This document shows positions 26,802 through 35,462 of a stretch of DNA of 64,000 bases, piece by piece (position 1 is the first letter of the stretch; each line of letters opens with the position of its first letter). Under the pieces are notes generated by a model. The model was not told where the DNA came from. It searched no databases and was given only the letters and a program-made list of their open reading frames with translations. Both the position numbers and the translations under genes were made by a program. The stretch comes from Spirochaetia bacterium UBA5763 (GTDB taxonomy: Bacteria > Spirochaetota > UBA4802 > UBA5550), in NCBI GenBank assembly GCA_002418835.1, contig DIEX01000032.1, positions 124,001 through 188,000 of the forward strand. The letters run 5' to 3'.

Positions 26802-27656
26802 TCACCCCCAGTTGAGCTTTTCCCGGAGAATGGAGTAGTAGTTCTTTTCCGGGTGGAGGATTATCTTCATCCTCCTGTTGCACTGGCGAAAGATGATCTC
26901 ATCGCCGCCGCTGAATTTGATAGCCTCCTGACCATCTGTTGTCAATAATAAATTTGTCAGGTCAGAAAGAGCCCGTGCTCTTATAACAGACTTTGCCGGG
27001 AGTACTACAGGCCTTATGGACAGGGAGTGGGGACATACAGGATTTACTATGCATACGTCATTGTCAAGAGGGGCGATGATTGGCCCCCCTGCCGAAAGAG
27101 AGTATGCTGTTGATCCAGTGGCTGTTGCAATTATCAGGCCGTCACCTTTGTACCTGCTGAAGAACATATCATCAACACTGAGTTCAATCTCTATTGCTCT
27201 TGAGAAAGCCCCCTTCGTTATTACAGCATCATTAAAAAAATAGAGCGCTTCCTCTGTCCCGTTTTTACTGTGAACTGCCTCCATCACTGTCCTGTCTGAA
27301 ACAGTATATTTACCTGAGATTACCTCTCCCAGATATTTATCAAATTCATCCGGGCTGAACTCTGTAAGGAAGCCCAGTTTGCCCCGATTAATTCCCATGA
27401 TGGGGCACTGCCTCTCCAGAAAAATACGCGCAGTTTTAAGGAATGTACCGTCTCCTCCAATTGCTATTGCAAGGTCAGGCGAGAGGTATTCCTCATCGTC
27501 CATGATATAATGCTCAAGACCTTCATTGTGTAAAATGCTGTAGTAGGGGAGTGCGGTGCTTATCCCCCTTTCTGTAAGAGTGGTGCAGATTTGTTTTATA
27601 ATCTGAATTGAGTGAGCATCGTCCGGCCTGAAATTAATTGATACTTTTTTAATCAT
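26802..27656 (-). CDS. nadK: NAD kinase (ATP/polyphosphate-NAD kinase)
   Basis: Phosphorylates NAD to NADP. GGDGTFLKTAR near residue 68 is the catalytic GGDGT motif, NRGKLGFLTEF near 94, and the NE/D-type segment is FFNDAVITKG near 139. The ATGSTAYSLSAGGPII motif near 178 is diagnostic. The 284-residue length is normal. The start overlaps the MBL/cNMP gene by four bases (ATGA). Confidence 0.96.
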   Translation of the reverse strand: MIKKVSINFRPDDAHSIQIIKQICTTLTERGISTALPYYSILHNEGLEHYIMDDEEYLSPDLAIAIGGDGTFLKTARIFLERQCPIMGINRGKLGFLTEFSPDEFDKYLGEVISGKYTVSDRTVMEAVHSKNGTEEALYFFNDAVITKGAFSRAIEIELSVDDMFFSRYKGDGLIIATATGSTAYSLSAGGPIIAPLDNDVCIVNPVCPHSLSIRPVVLPAKSVIRARALSDLTNLLLTTDGQEAIKFSGGDEIIFRQCNRRMKIILHPEKNYYSILREKLNWG

Positions 27657-29815
27657 CTCTTTACCATGAAATCATACCTGAATTTCACGATTAAACCGGG
27701 ATTTTTATCAAGAAAATATTTTAATTCCTCTCCTTTTATTTCATAGAGGCTGAGCGGTGCATTATTGATATAAGTATATTGTGATTCAAGGTTCAGGTAA
27801 AGTCTGTCAGGCTCTCCTATAAAATCACCTTTACCGAGTTTCCCTATGAGAATGTTCCACCTGCGTACATCAACTTCACCATCTCTTATGAGATAGATAT
27901 TTTTCAGCGGTTCACCCTCCATGAGAAATATTCCGTGAGCAACTATTCCGCATTTATTAAAGATAGATTCAAGCCAGGTCTTCTGCGTTGAGGTGCAGCT
28001 CCTGAGCATAGGGTTGATTGAAAGGAGATTCCATGTTTCACTGCTTCTAATTTCTGCAACCTTTTTAAGTATTTTCTCAAATTCTGTACCAATTATAAAA
28101 TTAAGAAATTTATTTTTTTCAATGGATATCAGTATCACATCTGTTGCTGCATAGACATGGGCAGCTCTTTTCTGATCAGTAATGAGAGCAACCTCGCCGA
28201 AGTAGTCATAAGCCCCGTAAATTTTATTGTTCTCCAGTCCACCGCTGTCAACTGAGATGTTGCCGGAGTAGATTATATGGAACTCATTCCCCTCGCTACC
28301 TTTTTCGATTATCCGCTCACCCTTGGAGTAGCGTTTAATTTCAGCGATATCAAGAAATTCCTGGGCCTTCCATATCGGCATGTCCTGCATGAAATCCAGC
28401 CGTTTAAACACGCTCAGTATACGTGAAGCTTCTTCGTAAGGAGGGGCTTCGGTTTCGAAGTAGAGGGTGTTCTCCATTCCGAATTGAGCAAGCTTAAGAA
28501 TTGTGTCGTCGGGAAAATCTTTTTTTGCAATATGATATATTACAATCCGTTTTTGTATCTCTTCAGGGAGCGAGGTCATATAGTTAATCGGCGTGTGAAG
28601 CGGGGGCACCCCTGATTCATGATAGATGACTTTTGAATCCCAGGGGAAGTTGCAGAGCTCCCCATATCTGATCCTTGAAATAACCCCCTTCTCATAAAGC
28701 TCTCTGTGCAGGTCAGGCGAATTGTTGTGATCAGAGGTATAGACGAATGACTGATCCTGAAACTCCATCCTGAACCCGATTGTCGGTATTGAGTGGAGAG
28801 TATAAAACATCTCAAACTTTCCGCCGTTTATATATATGGGGGTGCCTATTTTTACAGGGTGAAAATCAAAGAGCCTGCTAAGGTATTGAGGCTCAACATC
28901 ACTCAGTGAAGCGTATTTTCTCAGGAAGCTTTTCATCACAGTTTCTGTTGTATAAACTGTAACCTTCCCCTCTTCAAGAATTTTCTGGAAAGTCCCCGCG
29001 TCGTGGTCAGCGTGGCAGTGGGTGAGGATGATGCTGTCTATGAACTTGGGGCTTACGTTGGAATCCTCAAGCCATTCTGTTGAGTTAACAGGGGGGTCAA
29101 CCATTACACCCTGGTGATTGAGCCAGATTATAAAACCTGAAGTATTCTCTTCAGGATCAAAACCGTGGCTGGGGCCAAGGCATGTTACGCCGAAGAGTGG
29201 AGGGATGTACGGTTCACTTAACCTCTCCCCGATTCGGTAGGTTGTTTTATACTCCATGTCCCCGGGAACATCTCCAAGGAACTCTCCGTTAAAATGTACT
29301 TTGTAATCTCCGTTTTCAGCAATGGAAACTGCAAGACCCTTGTATGAGAATTTATTGTTTTTAAAAATACCGAACTGAAGCATATTGGAGAGCTTATTCC
29401 CTTTCCTGAAGTATTCCATTTCAGACTTTATATCAGCAATATTTTCCTCTTCTGTATCTGAATAGTCATCACTTAAATCAAAGCTTTCAGGACCGAAAAG
29501 GGATTCCTCCAGAACTCTCTTTACCTTGGGGAACTGGTAGTCCCTGCATATAATAATTGTCTTTTTACTGCGGATGAAATAATTGAAGTAGAGGGGAAAT
29601 TCAATTTCGCCAATACTTATACCCTTAGTCCAGTTGAACATCTTTTCAGGGAGAACAAAGATTTCAGGAACTCCCCCAGGCAGAAGCATTGTGTCTTTAA
29701 TCGTCTCGGGAGGAGAACCGAACTGAAGATATCCTGAAGGGGTATCAACAATATAACCTCCCCGCGGCAATTCATATACTTTTTCTCCGATAGATTTAAG
29801 CTCTTCCAGTTTCAT
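27653..29815 (-). CDS. Metallo-beta-lactamase-fold protein with two C-terminal cyclic-nucleotide-binding domains
   Basis: The 720-residue protein has an N-terminal ~200-residue region of unknown fold. An MBL hydrolase domain follows with zinc motif THCHADHDAG (His 266, His 268, Asp 270, His 271) and later YTSDHNNSPD. Two cNMP-binding-type beta-roll domains complete it at about 480-595 and 615-715, with YSGNISVD, YFGEVALITDQKRAAHVYA, then IRDGEVDV. Similar fusions are known as conserved proteins in spirochaetes. The domains imply an MBL hydrolase gated by a cyclic nucleotide; the substrate is unknown. It is coupled to hisI and nadK by four-base overlaps. Confidence 0.85.
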   Translation of the reverse strand: MKLEELKSIGEKVYELPRGGYIVDTPSGYLQFGSPPETIKDTMLLPGGVPEIFVLPEKMFNWTKGISIGEIEFPLYFNYFIRSKKTIIICRDYQFPKVKRVLEESLFGPESFDLSDDYSDTEEENIADIKSEMEYFRKGNKLSNMLQFGIFKNNKFSYKGLAVSIAENGDYKVHFNGEFLGDVPGDMEYKTTYRIGERLSEPYIPPLFGVTCLGPSHGFDPEENTSGFIIWLNHQGVMVDPPVNSTEWLEDSNVSPKFIDSIILTHCHADHDAGTFQKILEEGKVTVYTTETVMKSFLRKYASLSDVEPQYLSRLFDFHPVKIGTPIYINGGKFEMFYTLHSIPTIGFRMEFQDQSFVYTSDHNNSPDLHRELYEKGVISRIRYGELCNFPWDSKVIYHESGVPPLHTPINYMTSLPEEIQKRIVIYHIAKKDFPDDTILKLAQFGMENTLYFETEAPPYEEASRILSVFKRLDFMQDMPIWKAQEFLDIAEIKRYSKGERIIEKGSEGNEFHIIYSGNISVDSGGLENNKIYGAYDYFGEVALITDQKRAAHVYAATDVILISIEKNKFLNFIIGTEFEKILKKVAEIRSSETWNLLSINPMLRSCTSTQKTWLESIFNKCGIVAHGIFLMEGEPLKNIYLIRDGEVDVRRWNILIGKLGKGDFIGEPDRLYLNLESQYTYINNAPLSLYEIKGEELKYFLDKNPGLIVKFRYDFMVKR

Positions 29816-30198
29816 TCTTTATTATATACCTTCGAAGGATCAAAAATTCTCTCACCATCGATAACAGTTTTATCATTAATAACTTTTCTGAAAAAACAGC
29901 TCCTGTATCCCTCATGGCAGGCTGCATCACCGACCTGATTTACCTTCATCAGGATTGTGTCGCTGTCGCAGTCGATCCTGACTTCTTTAATCTCCTGTAT
30001 GTGACCGGATTCCTCACCCTTTTTCCATATTCTGTTTTTAGATCTGCTCCAGTAGTGGGCAAGGCCCGTCTTCATTGAAAGAGAGTAGGCCTCTTCATTC
30101 ATGTATGCAAGCATCAGGACTTCACCTGTTTGATAATCCTGAATTATCACAGGGACCATCCCGCTGCTCTTTCTGAAATCGATATTTATACTGTTCAT
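29812..30198 (-). CDS. hisI: Phosphoribosyl-AMP cyclohydrolase HisI
   Basis: Third step of histidine synthesis. The 128-residue protein has MLAYMNEEAYSLSMKTGLAHYWSRSKNRIW, the conserved RIDCDSDTILMKV zinc/Mg site, and CHEGYRSCF with two zinc-ligand Cys. The HisE domain is absent, so it is a stand-alone HisI. No other his gene is in the window. It is first in the run toward nadK and recN. Confidence 0.95.
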   Translation of the reverse strand: MNSINIDFRKSSGMVPVIIQDYQTGEVLMLAYMNEEAYSLSMKTGLAHYWSRSKNRIWKKGEESGHIQEIKEVRIDCDSDTILMKVNQVGDAACHEGYRSCFFRKVINDKTVIDGERIFDPSKVYNKE

Positions 30199-30503
30199 AG
30201 TTCTCTGCTTTTTAATAAGAATTTATCAGGCTAATTGTAAATCTTCTTCCGGTGTGTAGAGTCTAATAAATGAAGTCCCTTAAATACGACTCTCTTCCTG
30301 AGAGAGAAGTGCGGGTTTACAATAAACCATTTATATTATCGTCTTATTCAATGAATGATTGAAGGATATTCAATAATAATTTATTTTTAATCATTTGTCT
30401 TATGTCACTTTTTCTAATAGCTGTTATGAACAGCTTTAAACACCGGATTGTGCTGGTGGACACATGTATCAGGTTTATGTCTCTTACTCCTGAGACTGTT
30501 TTT
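30199..30503. other. Intergenic region with small hairpins, no recognised gene
   Basis: Separates two minus-strand genes. It contains a perfect inverted repeat at 30419-30435 (AGCTGTT, ATG, AACAGCT). A weak GTCTC/GAGAC hairpin with a T-run (30479-30510) overlaps the end of the lipoprotein gene. Promoters for hisI are likely here. No coding sequence is convincing. Confidence 0.45.
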
Positions 30504-31022
30504 TTATTTTTCCGGCGGGAAGATCAGGTACATATCTATTGAATCATCACTGTTATCGTCAAAGATCGCTATCCCCGTCTGTTTATAAATATAGATTCTG
30601 TGATCTCCATCTTTAAACATAGTCAGCCCTGAATTACCGTAGCTCATTATAAAGCTGTCAGCCCCGTCGGTCAGTTTAACAGCATCATCAGTGACGCGGT
30701 TTGCGGGTGAGAGTCCGGCTATTGCTGTTATTGTTCCGTTGTTTGTGAAGAGAGCATAACGGTTTTTCATATAGATGATATTTTTAAACGAGGCAAAGGG
30801 TACCCGGTTGTTGCCCGTCAGGAAAGAAAGAGCTTCAGGAAGATCTTCAGTTTCAATCAAAGCTGCTCCATCTGCAATACTTACAGCTTCATTAAGCGTA
30901 AATCCTTCAGCGGACTTGCCCGGGATTATAAGAGTAATATCACTCTGTTGTGTCTCCTTCTGTCCCGCACTGCAGGAGAGAAGGAGTAGTATAAGCAGGA
31001 TACTATCGGCTAATCTTTTCAA
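30504..31022 (-). CDS. Predicted lipoprotein of unknown function
   Basis: The frame can start at an ATG at 31076, deep inside rsmG. The TTG at 31022 better opens the signal peptide (KRLADSILLILLLLSCSAGQ), whose lipobox LLSC precedes the mature Cys. The mature part of ~155 residues is polar with short beta-prone segments and no recognised domain. It overlaps the rsmG end, so it is probably cotranscribed with mnmG-rsmG. The start choice is uncertain. Confidence 0.65.
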   Translation of the reverse strand: MKRLADSILLILLLLSCSAGQKETQQSDITLIIPGKSAEGFTLNEAVSIADGAALIETEDLPEALSFLTGNNRVPFASFKNIIYMKNRYALFTNNGTITAIAGLSPANRVTDDAVKLTDGADSFIMSYGNSGLTMFKDGDHRIYIYKQTGIAIFDDNSDDSIDMYLIFPPEK

Positions 31023-31752
31023 TTTCAGCAGCGCCTCTCCGTATTGCGGATATTCTTCTCGGGTAAATATCGGCAACAGGAGAGTTTTTGTGAAGCAGAA
31101 GACCTGATGTAGTATTTATCAATAGAGTAGATTCAATGTTTCCATCAGGTATTATATCAAGAGAAACTTTTTTAAGATGTTCAATGGCAGGGGAGGGGAG
31201 CTGTTTCTGTTTTTCGCTCACATACAGGTACATGTATCCTCCGGGTTTGAGGAATGGGGAGCAAAGCTCCCCGGCAGAATAGATATCGGACATTGCACGT
31301 GATATTACAAGATTAAACACTTCGCGGTATTCTGTTTCACGGGCTGCATCTTCCAGCCTTCCGCAGACCCCTTTCACATTTTGAACAGACAGTTCGTTTA
31401 CAGCATAATCAATGAAGCGTATTTTTTTACTGTTGGAATCAAACAGTGTGAATGAAATTTCAGGATAAATAATTGCCAGGGGAATTCCTGGAATTCCTGC
31501 ACCAGTGCCCATGTCTGCGGCAGATGTTCCACGTGGAACATTGGAAAAGGTTATAGGGGTCAGGCTGTCTATGATCAGTCCGTGAATAATATCTTCAATA
31601 TTCTTGTGTCCCGTAAGATTGTATTTGCTGTTTTCCGACAGAATAAGTCTGCCGAATCTGGTAAGTTTAACGGCTTTTTCTTTGTCAACTCTGCATGCCG
31701 GGAAAAGGGCTGAGAGGATTTCTTTATAAAAATGTTCCACGTGGAACCTCAC
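31003..31752 (-). CDS. rsmG: 16S rRNA m7G methyltransferase RsmG (GidB)
   Basis: Methylates G527 of 16S rRNA. The SAM motif ADMGTGAGIPGIPLAI is near residue 80, with VQNVKGVCGRLED and NLVISRAMSD downstream. The N-terminal MRFHVEHF and internal SNVPRGTS are the peptides that commonly result from parS-type sequences inside this gene (see the two parS entries). It overlaps mnmG by four bases and has a 249-residue, slightly long, length. Confidence 0.95.
   Translation of the reverse strand: MRFHVEHFYKEILSALFPACRVDKEKAVKLTRFGRLILSENSKYNLTGHKNIEDIIHGLIIDSLTPITFSNVPRGTSAADMGTGAGIPGIPLAIIYPEISFTLFDSNSKKIRFIDYAVNELSVQNVKGVCGRLEDAARETEYREVFNLVISRAMSDIYSAGELCSPFLKPGGYMYLYVSEKQKQLPSPAIEHLKKVSLDIIPDGNIESTLLINTTSGLLLHKNSPVADIYPRRISAIRRGAAEIEKISR
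31525..31540. promoter_or_regulatory. parS-type chromosome-partition site
   Basis: The perfect 16-base palindrome TGTTCCACGTGGAACA lies inside rsmG and matches the ParB-binding consensus used by many bacteria. Confidence 0.85.
31733..31748. promoter_or_regulatory. Second parS-type site, 15 of 16 bases
   Basis: TGTTCCACGTGGAACC differs from the other site in only the last base and keeps the perfect inner 14-base palindrome. It sits at the 5' end of rsmG, 208 bases from the first site. Confidence 0.75.
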
Positions 31753-33614
31753 CCTTTTTTGCTGAGAATTTCAAGATGAACTATAAGTATGGATATATCG
31801 GAAGGGTCAACCCCTGATATCCTTGATGCCTGACCAATTGTCTGCGGCCTGAACTTTTTAAGTTTCTCTCTGGCTTCATTCTTCAGACCGTTAACTGCAG
31901 AATAGTCTAAATCGTCCGGAATCTTTTTTGATTCCATCTTTTCTATTCTTTTTATTCTTTCAAGGTCTCTGAAGATGTATCCTTCGTATTTAATCTCCAT
32001 CTCGATAATGGGTGCTAATTCAGGTTTGCACTGTTCATCGGCTGCTTCAAGTGCTTCATTTATTCCGAGTTCAGGCCTTTTGATAATTTTATCCAGGGGT
32101 GTCCTTCCTCTCATTTCCAGTTCAGGAGCTTTCTTTCTCAGTATCGAGAGAATGCGGTCATCAACATCAATTACACGGCTTTTGATTCTGTTGATAATGG
32201 CGTCTATTTCATTATACTTCTCTGTCATTTTGAGGAACCTCTCTTCAGAGATAAGTCCTATGCTATACCCGTATTTCATAAGTCTTCTGTCTGCGTTGTC
32301 CTGTCGCAGCAGTAGACGATGTTCTGCTCTTGATGTGAACATCCGGTATGGCTCAGTGATTGTTTTTGTAATGAGATCATCTATTAGGACGCCAAGGTAT
32401 GCCTCGGACCTTGTGAGAATTATCTGCTGTTTTCCGATTATTTTTGAAGCGGCATTTATGGCTGCTATGAGTCCCTGCGCTGCTGCCTCTTCATATCCTG
32501 ATGTGCCGTTTACCTGTCCCGCATGGTACAGTCCCGAAATCTTTTTTGTTTCAAGGGTCCCGTATATCTCCTCCGGGGGGACAAAGTCATATTCAACAGC
32601 GTATGCCGGTCTCATTGTGTGGACCTCTTCCAGCCCCGGTATAGTCTTTATCATCTGGAGCTGAACCTCTTCCGGCAGGGAGCTGGAGAAACCGTTGATG
32701 TAATATTCGTTTGTATGCATTCCTTCCGGCTCAAGGAATAACTGGTGTCTGCTTTTATCAGAAAACCGTACAACCTTATCTTCGATAGAAGGGCAGTATC
32801 TCGGGCCTATCCCCTTTATCTTCCCGCCGTAGAGAGGGGAGCGGTGGATATTATTTCGGATGAATTCATGCGTAGCTTCTCCAGTGTATGTGATCCAACA
32901 TGGTATCTGTTCAGCAGTGATCTTTTCTGTTGTGTATGAAAAGGGTTCAGGGTCTTCATCTCCGTACTGGGCTTCACATTTTGAAAAATCTATTGTGTCG
33001 GAGTTTACTCTCGGAGGGGTTCCGGTTTTCAGCCTTTCGACTCTGAGGCCCAGTTTCCTTAAAGAGTCAGAAATCCCTTCCGCTGAGAAGTCCGCGAGCC
33101 TTCCGCACTTCTCCTGGTACTCGCCTATATGAATAAGCCCCTTCATGAAAGTCCCTGCACATAGAATTACAGCTTTTGAATAATGCTCATTATGTCTCGT
33201 GGTCTTTACACCCCTGACTTCATTATTCTCAACAAGTATCTCTTCCGCTATATCCTGAATGATGTATAAATTTTTCTGTTTCTCCATCACCTCTTTCATT
33301 CTGAACTGGTATGCTTTCTTGTCAGCCTGGGCTCTTAATGCCCAAACTGCGGGCCCCTTGCTTTTGTTAAGCATTTTGAAGTGAATACCTGTGTCATCAA
33401 TATTTCTTGCCATCTCTCCGCCCATGGCGTCGATCTCGCGGACTAAATGACCTTTGGCTATTCCACCAATTGCCGGGTTGCAGCTCATCTGCGCGATTGT
33501 GTCGAGGTTCCCTGTAAGTATGAGGGTCTTGAGCCCGATTCTTGCGGAGGCAAGAGCTGCTTCACACCCGGCGTGTCCCGCACCTATTACGATTATGTCG
33601 TATGCTAAATACAT
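31749..33614 (-). CDS. mnmG: tRNA uridine-5-carboxymethylaminomethyl synthesis enzyme MnmG (GidA)
   Basis: FAD-dependent half of the MnmE/MnmG complex that modifies the wobble uridine of several tRNAs. GAGHAGCEAALASARIG at about 11-27 is the FAD Rossmann loop. Signature segments SCNPAIGGIAKGHLVREIDAMGG (about 44-66) and GTPPRVNSDTIDFSK follow, and a helical C-terminus ends the protein at 621 residues. It starts the mnmG-rsmG-lipoprotein operon and is divergent from the HD-GYP gene. Confidence 0.97.
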   Translation of the reverse strand: MYLAYDIIVIGAGHAGCEAALASARIGLKTLILTGNLDTIAQMSCNPAIGGIAKGHLVREIDAMGGEMARNIDDTGIHFKMLNKSKGPAVWALRAQADKKAYQFRMKEVMEKQKNLYIIQDIAEEILVENNEVRGVKTTRHNEHYSKAVILCAGTFMKGLIHIGEYQEKCGRLADFSAEGISDSLRKLGLRVERLKTGTPPRVNSDTIDFSKCEAQYGDEDPEPFSYTTEKITAEQIPCWITYTGEATHEFIRNNIHRSPLYGGKIKGIGPRYCPSIEDKVVRFSDKSRHQLFLEPEGMHTNEYYINGFSSSLPEEVQLQMIKTIPGLEEVHTMRPAYAVEYDFVPPEEIYGTLETKKISGLYHAGQVNGTSGYEEAAAQGLIAAINAASKIIGKQQIILTRSEAYLGVLIDDLITKTITEPYRMFTSRAEHRLLLRQDNADRRLMKYGYSIGLISEERFLKMTEKYNEIDAIINRIKSRVIDVDDRILSILRKKAPELEMRGRTPLDKIIKRPELGINEALEAADEQCKPELAPIIEMEIKYEGYIFRDLERIKRIEKMESKKIPDDLDYSAVNGLKNEAREKLKKFRPQTIGQASRISGVDPSDISILIVHLEILSKKG

Positions 33615-33818
33615 TGATTTTATTCCTGGTTATTGTTATTTCTGGATTAATTAAAAATAATAGCCTGCAGGGCAATAAAAAAATCCCTGTCTTTCCGTGA
33701 AGTTCGTGTATATTATATTAACGGATAGTTGGCGCTTAATTTAGATTATAAATTATACTCCCGCTAAAAATTGTTGACTCGCTGCCGGATGATAAAGTTT
33801 AAAAGAACAGGCGTTTAA

Positions 33819-35462
33819 ATGCAGATGAAGACAGTTAATGAAATACAGGCAGGGCAGAGCATTCTTGTTGTGGATGACGATCCCCTTGTGAGGAAAATTC
33901 TGAAAAAGTATATTTCCGGCCTGGGGTATTATGTTGAAACAGCAGAGGACGGGCGGGGCGCTCTTGAGATGCTTAACTCCTATCCGTATGATCTGGTGCT
34001 TACGGATCTTCAGATGCCCCGGCTTGGCGGGAGGGAGCTTCTTCAGACAATGTCCAGTGAATTTCCCTCTATCCCGAAGATTGTTCTTACAGGGCAGGGA
34101 ACCAATGATGATATAATTGCAGCATTGAAGGCCGGTGCTTATGATTTTCTGTATAAGCCAATTGAGGATTTCGGTATACTTGAGTATTCCATAAAGCGGG
34201 CAGTTGAAAGCAGGAAGCTCAGGGAGGAGAGGGAGAGACACCTTGCTGAGCTTGAAAGGATAAATGAAATTATATCCATGCTTAACAGCGGAAAGAGCAC
34301 GGACCAGATTTTCAGCATGCTGAATATTTCTCTTAAAAAGGTTATCCCCTTTGACGGTATGATGCTGACACTTCTCAATGAAACAAATACATTTCTCAAT
34401 GTTGAGAATGTAATATTCAACCACGGCTTTTTTCACAGCATTATTCGTAAGGGTGACAGGTTCCTTGCTTCACAGTTTACCGTGGGGAAATATATAGAGG
34501 AGGAGAGGGACTTTATCAATATATCTGATCTCGGCACCCATATTAAGACAAACGATGCGCACGATGTACTGAAAGAGCTTTTCCGTAATGGCATAAACTC
34601 TATACTTGCGGTGTCCCTTAAACTCAAAGACCAGGTTCGCGGAATAATCCTTTTTATGTCATGCTATAAGTCATCCTTTAAAGATCACCACATAACATTT
34701 GTAAAATCCATTGTGGGGCAGATAGCCCTCAGCGTTCAGCGGGCTGAGCTTATGAAGGAGATTGAAAATCATTCCCGCAATCTTGAAAAGATGGTTTCTG
34801 AAAGAACCGAGGAGGTTCTTAAAACACAGAGGATAACTATCTTTGCCCTTGGCAGCCTTGCTGATGCAAGGGATTCCGAAACAGGGGATCATCTTGAGAG
34901 AATAAGGAATTACTCGGTGCTTCTTTTGCAGCTCTATAAATATGACGGGGACCACCCTGAAATAAACGCCAGGTTTCTGCGTGACCTTTATGACTCCTCT
35001 GTTCTTCATGACATAGGGAAGGTGGGAATACCTGACGAGATCCTTCTTAAAAAAGGCTCTCTGACCACTGAAGAGTTTGAGATAATGAAGAAACATACTG
35101 TGATAGGTTTTGATGCCCTGAAGAATGCTTCCGCAGACCAGGGGACTGATTATTTCCTCAGTATGGCCATGGATATAATTCTTTACCACCATGAGAGGTG
35201 GGACGGCAAAGGGTACCCTGAAGGTCTCAAGGGGGAGAACATCCCCCTGACCGCAAGGATTGTTTCGATAGTGGATGTTTATGACGCCCTCACTTCCCGG
35301 AGGCCGTATAAAGAAGCCTATTCACAGGAGAAAGCGATTGACATAATGAAGGGTGAGGTGGGGAAATTTGATCCGGTACTCTTCAATCTTTTTATAGAGA
35401 ATGCCGAAGAATTCAATAAGATAAGAACAAAATATTCTGAACAGGAAACCGGAGAAGCATAA
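33819..35462 (+). CDS. Response regulator with GAF-like middle and HD-GYP output (c-di-GMP phosphodiesterase type)
   Basis: Receiver domain at 13-130 with phosphoacceptor D63 (LTDLQMPRLGG). The middle 145-320 is GAF-like and ends in a coiled helix. The HD-GYP domain occupies ~345-520, with VLHDIGKVGIPDEILLKKGSL, HHERWDGKGYPEGLKGENIP and DVYDALTSRRPYK. The full HD and GYP motifs suggest an active c-di-GMP hydrolase. No histidine kinase is nearby. The stop overlaps the rhomboid start by one base. Confidence 0.92.
   Translation: MQMKTVNEIQAGQSILVVDDDPLVRKILKKYISGLGYYVETAEDGRGALEMLNSYPYDLVLTDLQMPRLGGRELLQTMSSEFPSIPKIVLTGQGTNDDIIAALKAGAYDFLYKPIEDFGILEYSIKRAVESRKLREERERHLAELERINEIISMLNSGKSTDQIFSMLNISLKKVIPFDGMMLTLLNETNTFLNVENVIFNHGFFHSIIRKGDRFLASQFTVGKYIEEERDFINISDLGTHIKTNDAHDVLKELFRNGINSILAVSLKLKDQVRGIILFMSCYKSSFKDHHITFVKSIVGQIALSVQRAELMKEIENHSRNLEKMVSERTEEVLKTQRITIFALGSLADARDSETGDHLERIRNYSVLLLQLYKYDGDHPEINARFLRDLYDSSVLHDIGKVGIPDEILLKKGSLTTEEFEIMKKHTVIGFDALKNASADQGTDYFLSMAMDIILYHHERWDGKGYPEGLKGENIPLTARIVSIVDVYDALTSRRPYKEAYSQEKAIDIMKGEVGKFDPVLFNLFIENAEEFNKIRTKYSEQETGEA

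Noticed and set aside
30270..30362. Small 30-codon plus-strand frame in the hisI upstream gap
   Set aside because: No ribosome-binding site, no recognisable peptide, and low information content.
33615..33818. Possible oriC next to mnmG
   Set aside because: The gap is AT-rich but contains no DnaA boxes that I can see; the parS sites suggest origin proximity but not this gap.
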